A stretch of DNA of 33,737 nucleotides from Rhodospirillales bacterium (lineage in GTDB: Bacteria > Pseudomonadota > Alphaproteobacteria > Rhodospirillales > UBA2165), in the NCBI GenBank assembly GCA_012960465.1, contig DUBF01000109.1:1-33737 (forward strand), read 5' to 3'. The notes beneath the pieces were generated by a model. The model made no database searches and had not been told where the DNA came from. It was given only the letters and a program-made list of their open reading frames with translations. Positions 24,252 through 31,724 of this stretch are shown here, piece after piece (the first letter of the stretch is position 1; each line of letters starts with the position of its first letter). The position numbers and the translations under genes are program-made.

Positions 24252-24968
24252 TTAGTCACCGCCTAAGTAAGCCTTAGCTAACTTTTCATCGGCTAGCAAA
24301 TCGGCAGGTGTTCCTGATGCAACAATATTACCAAGTTCGAGGACATAACCTCGATCAGCATATTGTAACGCCATGTGGGTATTCTGTTCAACAAGAAGGA
24401 TACTTAAACCTTCACTGTTAATTTCCTTAATTAATTCAAAAAGTTGTTTTACCAAAATTGGACTTAGACCCAATGACGGTTCATCGAGCATTATGACAGT
24501 TGGTCGTGCTAATAGAGCACGGCTAATTGCAAGCATTTGTTGCTCACCCCCAGATAACACGGCAGCAGACATATTCCTTCGCTCTTTTAGGTTTGGAAAG
24601 CGCTCAAAAATTGTTTCTATTTCATTTGTAACATCAACATTTTTTCGGCTGTATGCCCCCATTAATAAATTTTCTTCGACGGTCATGCTGATAAAAATTT
24701 GTCGTCCCTCAGGAACCATTACTAACCCGCTTTGTACTCGTTTCGGAGCACTCCAGCGATTAATATTTTCACCTTTGAAAATAATACTTCCATTTGTTGA
24801 TTTTACTGTACCTTGAATTGCTTTTAGGAGTGAGCTCTTCCCGGCACCGTTAGCCCCAAGAACTGTTACAATTTCGCCATCCGCTATATTTAGGGATACA
24901 TCCTTTACCGCATGATTACGACCATAACGTACGTCAATTTCCTCGATATTAAGGAGCATTGTCATCAT
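24252..24968 (-). CDS. livF: Branched-chain amino-acid-type ABC transporter ATPase (LivF)
   Basis: A 238-residue ABC ATPase with Walker A GANGAGKSSLLKAI, signature LSGGEQQMLAISRAL and Walker B PTVIMLDEPSLGLSP, then the H-loop neighbour LLVEQNTHMALQYAD. Size and the EIVTVLGANGAGKSS context are typical of LivF. It overlaps the end of livG by 20 bases. Starts at 24968, 24965 and 24959 are all in frame; the AGGGGG ribosome site fits the latter two best. It powers transport with LivG. Confidence 0.95.
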   Translation of the reverse strand: MMTMLLNIEEIDVRYGRNHAVKDVSLNIADGEIVTVLGANGAGKSSLLKAIQGTVKSTNGSIIFKGENINRWSAPKRVQSGLVMVPEGRQIFISMTVEENLLMGAYSRKNVDVTNEIETIFERFPNLKERRNMSAAVLSGGEQQMLAISRALLARPTVIMLDEPSLGLSPILVKQLFELIKEINSEGLSILLVEQNTHMALQYADRGYVLELGNIVASGTPADLLADEKLAKAYLGGD

Positions 24969-25716
24969 TACCCCCTAAATAAGCCTCTAATACTTGTGGA
25001 TCTTTAGCAACTTCATCCGGTGTTCCTTCAAAGATCTTTTTGCCAAAATTGAGAACCACAACGTGTTGGCATAGGTTGCGGACAAAATTCATGTCGTGTT
25101 CCACGACGAATAGCGTAGTGCCTGTAGTGGAAACGTTTTCCAGCAATGTTTGCAGTTCTTTCGTTTCTGTAGAATTAAGGCCAGCGGCTGGTTCATCTAG
25201 TAATAGTAACTTAGGATTAGATACGAGTGCCCTTACGACTTCAATTCGTTTTTGAATACCATAAGGAAGCTCTGAGACGACTTGCCCCGGATAAGTTTCT
25301 AGTCCAGCATTTATTAGGGCCTGTTCGGCCCGTGCCGCCCACTTGTTGCGTTTGATAAGGCCTAAGGGGAAAAAATTTTCTTTAGTAGAATTTGCAAGAT
25401 GGTGTTGTCCAAGCATAACATTTTCTAGTGTACTCAGATGGGGCATTAACCTGATATTTTGAAAACTTCGAGACATTCCCATATTAATCCGTTTTCTAGC
25501 AGGGATATTAGTTATATCATTTTTATCTAGGATAATACTTCCTTTATCGACTTCATATATTCCACTTAACAAATTGAAAATAGTAGTTTTACCAGCGCCA
25601 TTCGGACCGATCAGAGCCGTGCGACTATCTTTTTTAACATTAAATGAAACATTATCTATAACCCTTAAGCCTCCAAAACTTTTGTCGACTGATGTAAAAT
25701 TAAGCACGTTAGACAT
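24949..25716 (-). CDS. livG: Branched-chain amino-acid-type ABC transporter ATPase (LivG)
   Basis: A 255-residue ABC ATPase with Walker A GPNGAGKTTIFNLL, the LivG-specific region MGMSRSFQNIRLMPHLSTLE, signature ELPYGIQKRIEVVRAL and Walker B PKLLLLDEPAAGLNS, ending in the usual LivG tail EAYLGG. It pairs with LivF as the motor of the transporter. It follows livM after 5 bases. Confidence 0.95.
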   Translation of the reverse strand: MSNVLNFTSVDKSFGGLRVIDNVSFNVKKDSRTALIGPNGAGKTTIFNLLSGIYEVDKGSIILDKNDITNIPARKRINMGMSRSFQNIRLMPHLSTLENVMLGQHHLANSTKENFFPLGLIKRNKWAARAEQALINAGLETYPGQVVSELPYGIQKRIEVVRALVSNPKLLLLDEPAAGLNSTETKELQTLLENVSTTGTTLFVVEHDMNFVRNLCQHVVVLNFGKKIFEGTPDEVAKDPQVLEAYLGGNDDNAP

Positions 25717-25721
25717 TCTTA

Positions 25722-26612
25722 TTAACCCAGACTTATATCTGATTTAGGCATCGGTTTCCTGAATAAAAGTTCTAGGAAGGTTCTGGTCATGATACCTTCT
25801 GGTCGAAGCACCATCATCCCAACAATTATAACCCCAAAGGCGGCAAAACGAAGTTCGCCCAGTAATTCAATGCCAGTGGCATCACCAAGAGCTCGTAATA
25901 TTTCTGGGATAAATGTAAAAAACATTGCCCCCACCAGAGGCCCCCAAGGAGTTTGGGTTCCCCCAATTAAAACATATAGCAACACATAAATGCTAAACAA
26001 GATACCCCAATTTTGTACTTCAATGTAGTCAAATTGGTGTCCATAAAGCGCTCCAGCTAATCCCCCTAAGAATGCGCCGATGGTAAATGCTCCTACCTTA
26101 ACAAGATGAGTGTTAACGCCAAACAATAACGAGACATTCTCATCGTCGTGGATTGATCGCATTGAGAGGCCAAAGCGTGTCGAAATTAAATAAAATCCAA
26201 ATACAATTACACCAACGGTTATGGGTAGAAGTACTTCTAATTCAGCATGTGTGGTTACTGGAAAACCTGATGCTCCTCCCACGATTTCCATATTAAGAAC
26301 AATACCGGCTACTATTTCTGCAAATGCAAAGGTAGCCAATATCATATATACGCCTTTTGTTCGTAGTATGGGAAAAGACATTAAAAAGCCTACGAGGCCA
26401 GTAAATAGCGCAGCAATAGGAATGGTTAGTAGTATTGGTAATCCAAGACCTTCATCAGCAGAACTTAGGTAAGCGTCCGTATAAGCTCCAATAATCATAA
26501 ATCCAGCGGCACCTAAATTAAGTTGCCCCGCCGCTGCAGGCAAGAATACAGAATAGGCAATAATAATGTTTAGGCATAATATTATAATGATGCCGGTCAT
26601 ATAAGCACTCAT
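25722..26612 (-). CDS. livM: Branched-chain amino-acid-type ABC transporter permease (LivM)
   Basis: A 296-residue inner-membrane permease with eight or more helices and the LivM signatures LPAAAGQLNLGAAGFMIIGAY near the start and YVLIGGTQTPWGPLVGAMFF near 225-245. ATG 26612 lies just after the livH stop (26617-26615); a TTG at 26618 is an alternative that would overlap it. It forms the channel with LivH. Confidence 0.94.
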   Translation of the reverse strand: MSAYMTGIIIILCLNIIIAYSVFLPAAAGQLNLGAAGFMIIGAYTDAYLSSADEGLGLPILLTIPIAALFTGLVGFLMSFPILRTKGVYMILATFAFAEIVAGIVLNMEIVGGASGFPVTTHAELEVLLPITVGVIVFGFYLISTRFGLSMRSIHDDENVSLLFGVNTHLVKVGAFTIGAFLGGLAGALYGHQFDYIEVQNWGILFSIYVLLYVLIGGTQTPWGPLVGAMFFTFIPEILRALGDATGIELLGELRFAAFGVIIVGMMVLRPEGIMTRTFLELLFRKPMPKSDISLG

Positions 26613-26614
26613 GA

Positions 26615-27508
26615 TCAAAATTTTCCTTTACCAATTTGAGTGTGACCAAATAATCCGGCTGGTCGGAAAACCAAAATTAACAGCATGAGACCCCACACAG
26701 GTACTTTAATTATATCTGCACCCCAGAAGTGAATTGATAACACTTCTACCATCCCAATAATTAGTCCTCCAGCGATCGCACCCCAAATATTCCCGAGGCC
26801 TCCAATTACCATTCCGGCAATTGCATTAGTTGCCACATGGTCACCTATATATGGACTAACATTTTTATAATTTATGGTGAATAAAATACCGGCTAATGCA
26901 CATAAGAAGCCTGTCATCATAAAAACCACAGGTACAATTCGGCCAACATCTACCCCCATCAGAGTTGCCGTGTCTGGTTTTTCAGCGATACTACGTAATG
27001 CGCGGCCTAAGCGAGTTCTTTTTAATAGGAGGCTTAACCCAAAAACGAGTAGTATAGATAAACCCAAACTGATCAACTGAGGTATCCCAAAAATAATTCC
27101 ACCGATTTTGAATTGGGCATGAGCGAATGGAGAATCAAAAGACATGGGGTCTGTACCCCAAATCATGATGACGACATGTTCAAATATAATTAGAAATCCA
27201 AGCGAACTTACTAAGGGAAGAGCGTGCTCTGTCGCATCGCCATATTTTGCCTTCATGTAACGATATGTGAAACGTTCAATAATTAGTGAGGCTATAATAG
27301 AAACGAACATTCCAATAGAGGCGCCTACTAACCAGTGCAACCCAGCAGCCGTAGCGGCCCACGTAATCATAGCCGCAACCATAAATAATGCCGGGATGGT
27401 AAAATTTAGAAAATTTAACATGCCAATAGTTAAGGTAAAGGCTACCGCAACCATTACGTAGACACTTCCTAGCATTAATCCATTAGTAATTTGTTGAAGT
27501 ATTAGCAT
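26615..27508 (-). CDS. livH: Branched-chain amino-acid-type ABC transporter permease (LivH)
   Basis: A 297-residue inner-membrane permease with eight or so helices and LivH signatures QQITNGLMLGSVYVMVAVAF at the start, LRSIAEKPDTATLMGVDVGR (the cytoplasmic EAA-like loop) and IAGMVIGGLGNIWGAIAGG. It begins six bases after the deacetylase gene ends, so the enzyme and transporter are co-transcribed. Confidence 0.94.
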   Translation of the reverse strand: MLILQQITNGLMLGSVYVMVAVAFTLTIGMLNFLNFTIPALFMVAAMITWAATAAGLHWLVGASIGMFVSIIASLIIERFTYRYMKAKYGDATEHALPLVSSLGFLIIFEHVVIMIWGTDPMSFDSPFAHAQFKIGGIIFGIPQLISLGLSILLVFGLSLLLKRTRLGRALRSIAEKPDTATLMGVDVGRIVPVVFMMTGFLCALAGILFTINYKNVSPYIGDHVATNAIAGMVIGGLGNIWGAIAGGLIIGMVEVLSIHFWGADIIKVPVWGLMLLILVFRPAGLFGHTQIGKGKF

Positions 27509-27514
27509 TATTCT

Positions 27515-28429
27515 TTATTTATTTTTCGTGGGGATGTGGGTTTCATGGCATGTAAGGTACCACTCTGCCAATTCTCCTCGGCTTGGCCACCATATATCGT
27601 CATAGGTTTTAGCATAAGCTAAAAATTCCCTTATAGCGCGAATTCTGTGGGGAACGCCGGCAACGTGTGGATGAAGACCAATATTCATTACCAGGCCAGT
27701 TTCTGCTGCTTCTTCGTAAAGAACGTCAAATTGTTCCGTTAAAAGTTTAATTGCGCCGTCAGTATCTAGACCTCGCCGGGAAAAAAAAGTAAAGTCATTG
27801 ACTTCGATTGAATAAGGCGTTGCTACGATACTACCTTTTGGAGTTTTAATCAGATAAGGTTGATCGTCATTCATAAGGTCACAGAAAAAAATCAGACCAT
27901 TATCTGCGAGTATTTCGCAAGTATTGATTGTTCCTCTCAATGAGCAAGACAGCCATCCTTTTGCTTTCCGACCGATGGCTTTTTCATATATTTCGAGAGA
28001 TTTTTCTATTAAATTTCTTTCTTCTGCTGGATTGTGCGCATAGTTGGTAAGTAGGTCTCCCTGTTCATAATTATGAGCAACCAACTCCCAATTCCGTTCG
28101 ATGGCAGCTTCAACAATGGGCCAGCGTTCCTCAATTAATTTGGCATTAACAGTGCAACTTGGCGCTATTCCGGCTTTTTCAAACTCTTTGAACATTCGCC
28201 AGACACCGACCCTTTGACCATATTCTCGCCAACTGAAGTTTGGGAAATCGGCAATATTTCCCGGCAATGAATCAGGTAAAATTGGGGGCCCACCCGCGTA
28301 ATATGGCTCGCTTGAGTCCTTTATCAGATCCCAATATTCAAGATTAATTGTCGGGACTACTGCTAATCTCTTTCCATTAGGGAAAACGAGCTTCCCTCTA
28401 TGAGGCATAGGCACATAATCATATTCCAT
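27515..28429 (-). CDS. Polysaccharide deacetylase-family enzyme (PuuE-like amidohydrolase branch)
   Basis: A 304-residue protein of the NodB-homology fold, closest in character to the PuuE allantoinase-like branch: ELVAHNYEQGDLLTNY (first His block), the WLSCSLRGTINTCEIL block, CDLMNDDQPYLI and LHPHVAGVPHRIRAI. The usual first-motif DD is absent (TINLEYWD instead), as in PuuE-type proteins, so hydrolysis of a small cyclic amide or similar C-N bond is more likely than chitin deacetylation. It has no signal peptide and is first in the liv operon. This suggests that it acts on what the transporter imports. The exact substrate is unknown. Confidence 0.85.
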   Translation of the reverse strand: MEYDYVPMPHRGKLVFPNGKRLAVVPTINLEYWDLIKDSSEPYYAGGPPILPDSLPGNIADFPNFSWREYGQRVGVWRMFKEFEKAGIAPSCTVNAKLIEERWPIVEAAIERNWELVAHNYEQGDLLTNYAHNPAEERNLIEKSLEIYEKAIGRKAKGWLSCSLRGTINTCEILADNGLIFFCDLMNDDQPYLIKTPKGSIVATPYSIEVNDFTFFSRRGLDTDGAIKLLTEQFDVLYEEAAETGLVMNIGLHPHVAGVPHRIRAIREFLAYAKTYDDIWWPSRGELAEWYLTCHETHIPTKNK

Positions 28430-28476
28430 GTATTTAAGACCCTGGTTTTAAGAATTCCTTGAATAAGTTTTATTTA

Positions 28477-28488
28477 TTTGTATACAAA
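28477..28488. promoter_or_regulatory. 12-bp palindrome upstream of the deacetylase-liv operon
   Basis: TTTGTATACAAA is a perfect 12-bp palindrome about 48 bases upstream of the first gene of the minus-strand operon. TTGTAT/ATACAA half-sites are typical of GntR-family (FCD) operators. No GntR gene is in the window, so the regulator would lie elsewhere. It shares TTTGTAT with the bases at the repeat near 8756. Confidence 0.45.
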
Positions 28489-28649
28489 ATTTAACTGGTG
28501 TCAATTCGGCTACATTTTAGAAATTTATTGATTTATGTTTTATGCCTGCCCAGATACAGCAGTATTTTCTGTTTTAGTAATTCAAATAGTTTCCGACACT
28601 ATTTTTCTCCTCTGAAAACACAAGGTATTTGCCTGTTGCTTTTTTCTCC

Positions 28650-28663
28650 TTGACCCGGGTCAA
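28650..28663 (+). promoter_or_regulatory. FNR box and promoter of the universal stress protein gene
   Basis: TTGAC-CCGG-GTCAA is a perfect dyad close to the FNR consensus TTGAT-N4-ATCAA. A -10-like TAATAA begins at 28686, 23 nt after the box. This puts the box centre at about -41.5 from a start near 28698 (class II activation). The gene starts at 28738 behind AAGGGAG. The 28430-28737 stretch holds this site, the palindrome at 28477 and no gene. Confidence 0.8.
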
Positions 28664-28737
28664 GGCACCCCCTCTACGAATGACCTAATAAGTAACCGTA
28701 AAATTGTTCTAAATTAGCGAAAAAAGGGAGCCTACAA

Positions 28738-29508
28738 ATGCCACTCAAAGATATTCTTGTTCATGTTGATGCATCAAAAGCTGGCGAAAATCGGGTCAAT
28801 GCCGCCGCGGAATTAGCCGCAAAACAGGAAGCAAATTTAATCGGACTTTTCGTGGAACGAAAACGAAAATATACCAAAGAAGAATCGGAAAAGGCCGAGG
28901 TTATGTTTATCGATCACGCCGATCGGGCCAATGTTTTCTATGAATGGCGCTCGGTGGAAGGACACCCTGGAGAAATAATTAGAACCCACGCAAAATACTG
29001 CGATTTACTCGTTCTCGGACAAAGCGATTCAGAAATTGACTTAGATATGGGCGATTATCCGGATGGCATCATATTGTCAGCAGGTCGCCCAGTTCTGGTC
29101 ATACCGAGAGTAGGCAAAGTGACCAGCATCGGCGAGCGGGTCATGATTGGCTGGGATGGTAGCGCTCAGGCCTCTCGCGCCGTCCATGACGCCTTACCGC
29201 TTATGAAAAATGCTGAGATGGTAAATGTAATTTCCATAAATCCAAACACCACCGGCGATCACGGCGAAGAGCCTTGTGCGGATATTTGCCGGCATCTCGC
29301 CCGGCATGGCATAAAGGTTGAAGCGCAGTCTATGAACGTGGATGACATCGGCATTGCCGACATGTTGCTGTCTCGGGCTTCGGACAAAGGAATTGATTTG
29401 TTTGTGGTTGGTGCTTATGGCCATGCGCGCTGGCGGGAATTGATTTTGGGCGGTGTAACGGCTCATATGCTCGAACATATGACCAGACCCGTTTTGATGA
29501 CGCATTAA
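28738..29508 (+). CDS. Universal stress protein, tandem UspA domains
   Basis: A 256-residue protein with two UspA domains (about 1-135 and 137-256). The second ends in FVVGAYGHARWRELILGGVT, the G-x2-G-x9-G-S/T-like nucleotide loop typical of ATP-binding Usps; the first, with LVLGQSDSE, lacks a clear version. Alphaproteobacterial tandem Usps of this kind are induced at low oxygen or energy stress. The FNR box upstream supports that. It converges with the regulator gene, 33 bases apart. Confidence 0.9.
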   Translation: MPLKDILVHVDASKAGENRVNAAAELAAKQEANLIGLFVERKRKYTKEESEKAEVMFIDHADRANVFYEWRSVEGHPGEIIRTHAKYCDLLVLGQSDSEIDLDMGDYPDGIILSAGRPVLVIPRVGKVTSIGERVMIGWDGSAQASRAVHDALPLMKNAEMVNVISINPNTTGDHGEEPCADICRHLARHGIKVEAQSMNVDDIGIADMLLSRASDKGIDLFVVGAYGHARWRELILGGVTAHMLEHMTRPVLMTH

Positions 29509-29541
29509 GAAAGGGCAACTTAGGTTTAGAACCAAAGAAAT

Positions 29542-30276
29542 TTAAACAAAATATTCTGGCTCAAACTCCTGTATTAAGGCCTCAATATCCGGCAAATGAA
29601 CCCTGCGTCCGGAAAACTTAGCTACGCCATCTTGCTCCATTTTTTTTATCGTGCGGGACATAGATTCCGGCGTGGTTCCGACCATCGAAGCGAGATCATG
29701 GCGTGCCAAGGGTAGTTCAAATTCCGCGCTGCCGGCTTTTGATCTATTCCCATATTTATCTAAAAGCACGATCAAGAGATGAGCAAACCGCGCCCTGACC
29801 GACATGGTGGTATTGTGGAGGATTTTATCCTCGGCATTGCCCAAACTGGTAGCTACGATCTTCAGATATCGTAAACCCAATGCTGGATTTTGTTCTAAAA
29901 GAGAGCGTACCGTGGAGGGATTAATCCGGCAAACACGGCTTGGTTCTAAAACTTCTGCACTGGCTCGATAGCCCTCACCGGCCAGTAACGCACGATATCC
30001 CAAAGTGTCGCCCCCATTCGCTAGATACAGGAGCACCGAATTTCCTTCCGCATCAGATTTACGAACACCGATCAGGCCTTTTTCAACGCAATATACTCCC
30101 GCGCATGGATCACCTTCATGAAACAACACCTCGCCCGGCACATATTCGCGGGTGAGCCGCCTTTGATCGAGCAGTGTTAACTCGTCATCAGATAAAACGC
30201 ACCATTCCGAGCGATCTCTGGTCTGACAGGTAAAACAGTTGGGGGCCTCTGGGCCGGATACTTGCACTGACATCAT
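29542..30276 (-). CDS. Crp/Fnr-family regulator, FNR-type oxygen sensor
   Basis: A 244-residue regulator. The cyclic-nucleotide-like beta barrel (about 30-130) is followed by the dimer helix and a winged helix. N-terminal Cys14, Cys17 and Cys26 plus Cys116 could bind a [4Fe-4S] cluster as in FNR (which uses four Cys), but the C-x2-C-x8-C spacing differs from E. coli's C-x2-C-x5-C, and Cys58 and Cys63 are extra. The recognition helix TTPESMSRTIKKM has Glu204, Ser207 and Arg208, the three residues that read TTGAT in FNR. It is the likely reader of the four boxes around it. The ATG at 30273 has slightly better spacing to the GAGG site than 30276. Confidence 0.9.
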   Translation of the reverse strand: MMSVQVSGPEAPNCFTCQTRDRSEWCVLSDDELTLLDQRRLTREYVPGEVLFHEGDPCAGVYCVEKGLIGVRKSDAEGNSVLLYLANGGDTLGYRALLAGEGYRASAEVLEPSRVCRINPSTVRSLLEQNPALGLRYLKIVATSLGNAEDKILHNTTMSVRARFAHLLIVLLDKYGNRSKAGSAEFELPLARHDLASMVGTTPESMSRTIKKMEQDGVAKFSGRRVHLPDIEALIQEFEPEYFV

Positions 30277-30385
30277 TTCCTCTAGCTGAGATCAAATTCG
30301 TCAAACAAACTTGATGCCGCCATTCTAGGCGTGAATAGGTCATTTTTTGCCTATTCACCCCCGTATGCAAGTTATTTAAAAAAAA

Positions 30386-30399
30386 TTGACGTGGATCAA
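30386..30399 (+). promoter_or_regulatory. FNR box between fnr-like gene and small ORF
   Basis: TTGAC-GTGG-ATCAA matches the FNR consensus at 9 of 10 fixed positions. A -10-like TAGATT begins at 30422, 23 nt after the box, giving a start near 30434 for rightward transcription. The site lies 110 bases upstream of the divergent regulator start and may also influence it. The 30277-30541 stretch holds no other feature I can support. Confidence 0.75.
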
Positions 30400-30541
30400 A
30401 TACAACTCCGTTTGTTGACGCTAGATTTTCAGCATGAAATCTGATCTTAAATTCTCGGTATCTGATAGCAATTCCCCCTGTCGCAACGTGCGCATGCGTT
30501 GTCCCATCGATTGTAGTCGCACGCGTCAAGATTTAACTGAC

Positions 30542-30718
30542 ATGTCAATTATTAGGGCATCTGCGGATCAGTTTGTAGAAAGATTTGGCGACGATGCCAT
30601 CAATCAAGCCATATTGAGAGCTGATGAGCTTTTGCACGCAAAAAATTTTCCGGCATGCGTTCGATGGCAGCTGATAGGCAAAGAAATTGAGTCACAGATT
30701 AAATCTTCGGTCAATTGA
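30542..30718 (+). CDS. Small conserved-looking protein under FNR control
   Basis: A 58-residue soluble protein (SIIRASADQFVERFGDDAIN, then QAILRADELLHAKNFPACVR, then WQLIGKEIESQ) with two amphipathic helices around AILRADELL and CVRWQLIGKEIE. It resembles short alphaproteobacterial proteins of unknown role in which an ERFG...A..RA-E-L pattern recurs. The frame is open from an ATG at 30434, but the FNR promoter would start transcription at about that base, so I prefer 30542; ribosome sites are weak for both. Its stop overlaps the next FNR box. Confidence 0.55.
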   Translation: MSIIRASADQFVERFGDDAINQAILRADELLHAKNFPACVRWQLIGKEIESQIKSSVN

Positions 30719-30728
30719 TCCAAATCAA
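30715..30728 (+). promoter_or_regulatory. FNR box upstream of the CBS-BON gene
   Basis: TTGAT-CCAA-ATCAA is a perfect FNR consensus. A -10-like AATACT begins at 30751, again 23 nt after the box, placing the start near 30763 and leaving a 27-base leader with an AGGAAAAGG ribosome site. The box overlaps the stop codon of the small protein gene. Confidence 0.85.
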
Positions 30729-30789
30729 TGATCCTAAATGGATCGAGTGAAATACTGTTTGAAAATTAGGACATAGAAAGGAAAAGGAT

Positions 30790-31485
30790 ATGTTTGCGAA
30801 AGATATCATGACACCAAATGTCATTACCGTCGGACCCGACGATTCTTTGGAATCGATCGCTAATCTTTTAATCGAAAATCGGATTAGCGCCGTGCCTGTT
30901 GTAAATGATGAAGAGGAACTAATTGGCATCGTCAGCGAAGGGGATTTAGTGCACCGAGTGCGGGGTGATTTCAAATTACCACGTTCCTGGTGGCTATCTC
31001 TCATCGGCGACCCCGGTGACAGTCCAAAAGAATATATTCGTTCACACGGTTTGGTGGCATCAGATGTCATGATCAAGAAGGTAATTATCGTAACGGAATT
31101 TACCTCAATAGCGGAAATTGCCGAAATTCTTGAGACCATGCGCATCAAGCGCGTGCCGGTTGTACGTGCTGGCAAACTCGTCGGTATCGTGAGCAGAGCC
31201 AATATCATTCAAGCTCTTGTTTCCCAGGAAAATCAAGAATTGCTCAATATATCCACCAGTGATCAAGAAATTCGGCAAAAATTGGTAAAAGAATGTTCTA
31301 ACCACTACTGGTCGCCTAAATCCACCATGAACGTAATCGTTATGGATGGAATCGTTCAGTATTGGGGATTTGTGGAATCTGAAGATGCTAAGGATGCGCT
31401 ACGTCTAGCCGCAAAAAATATACCCGGTGTCAAAGCTGTAAAGGAGAATTTGATAATTTCCGCTGCTTATCCAGATTATGTCTGA
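30790..31485 (+). CDS. CBS-domain pair protein with C-terminal BON domain
   Basis: A 231-residue protein with two CBS domains (about 1-60, MFAKDIMTPNVITVGPDDSL; about 92-150, ASDVMIKKVIIVTEFTSI) and a BON domain (about 160-228, ending NIPGVKAVKENLII). CBS pairs bind adenine nucleotides; BON domains bind membranes or proteins. Similar proteins in alphaproteobacteria are linked to energy stress. The perfect FNR box 60 bases upstream indicates low-oxygen expression. No signal peptide. Confidence 0.92.
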   Translation: MFAKDIMTPNVITVGPDDSLESIANLLIENRISAVPVVNDEEELIGIVSEGDLVHRVRGDFKLPRSWWLSLIGDPGDSPKEYIRSHGLVASDVMIKKVIIVTEFTSIAEIAEILETMRIKRVPVVRAGKLVGIVSRANIIQALVSQENQELLNISTSDQEIRQKLVKECSNHYWSPKSTMNVIVMDGIVQYWGFVESEDAKDALRLAAKNIPGVKAVKENLIISAAYPDYV

Positions 31486-31509
31486 AGCAGCAAACCTTGC
31501 GATCTGATC

Positions 31510-31594
31510 GCCTGCTGGGTCTTTCCTGGCAGGCTCAGCGTATGTTCCCTGAGACTGATGGGCCTGACGGTTTTCCGTCAGATCCATTTTTTTC
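31510..31594 (+). terminator. Tandem hairpins ending in a rho-independent terminator
   Basis: After the CBS-BON gene a GCCTGC/GCAGGC hairpin (31510-31534) is followed by CTGACGG-TTTT-CCGTCAG (31564-31581) and a run of seven T from 31587. The second is a standard terminator, separating the CBS-BON unit from the cytochrome operon, which has its own promoter downstream. Confidence 0.8.
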
Positions 31595-31639
31595 ACATAA
31601 GAGGGATGAGACTATCCTTTTTAATTATTCTAAGATAAT

Positions 31640-31653
31640 TTGATCCATATCAA
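31640..31653 (+). promoter_or_regulatory. FNR box and promoter of the cytochrome/molybdoenzyme operon
   Basis: TTGAT-CCAT-ATCAA is a perfect FNR consensus. A good -10 hexamer, TACGAT, begins at 31676, 23 nt after the box, placing the start near 31688, 37 bases before the napC-like ATG. It is intact although that first gene is broken, and would still serve the dihaem cytochrome and molybdoenzyme genes. Confidence 0.85.
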
Positions 31654-31724
31654 GGCAGTGTTTTTGCGGAACGCTTACGATCATTTCAAATACAAATTCT
31701 CGCTAACGAGATTGGTAGGAACAA

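Noticed and set aside
24373-24816. 147-codon plus-strand frame
   Set aside because: Antisense to livF, which has all ABC ATPase motifs.
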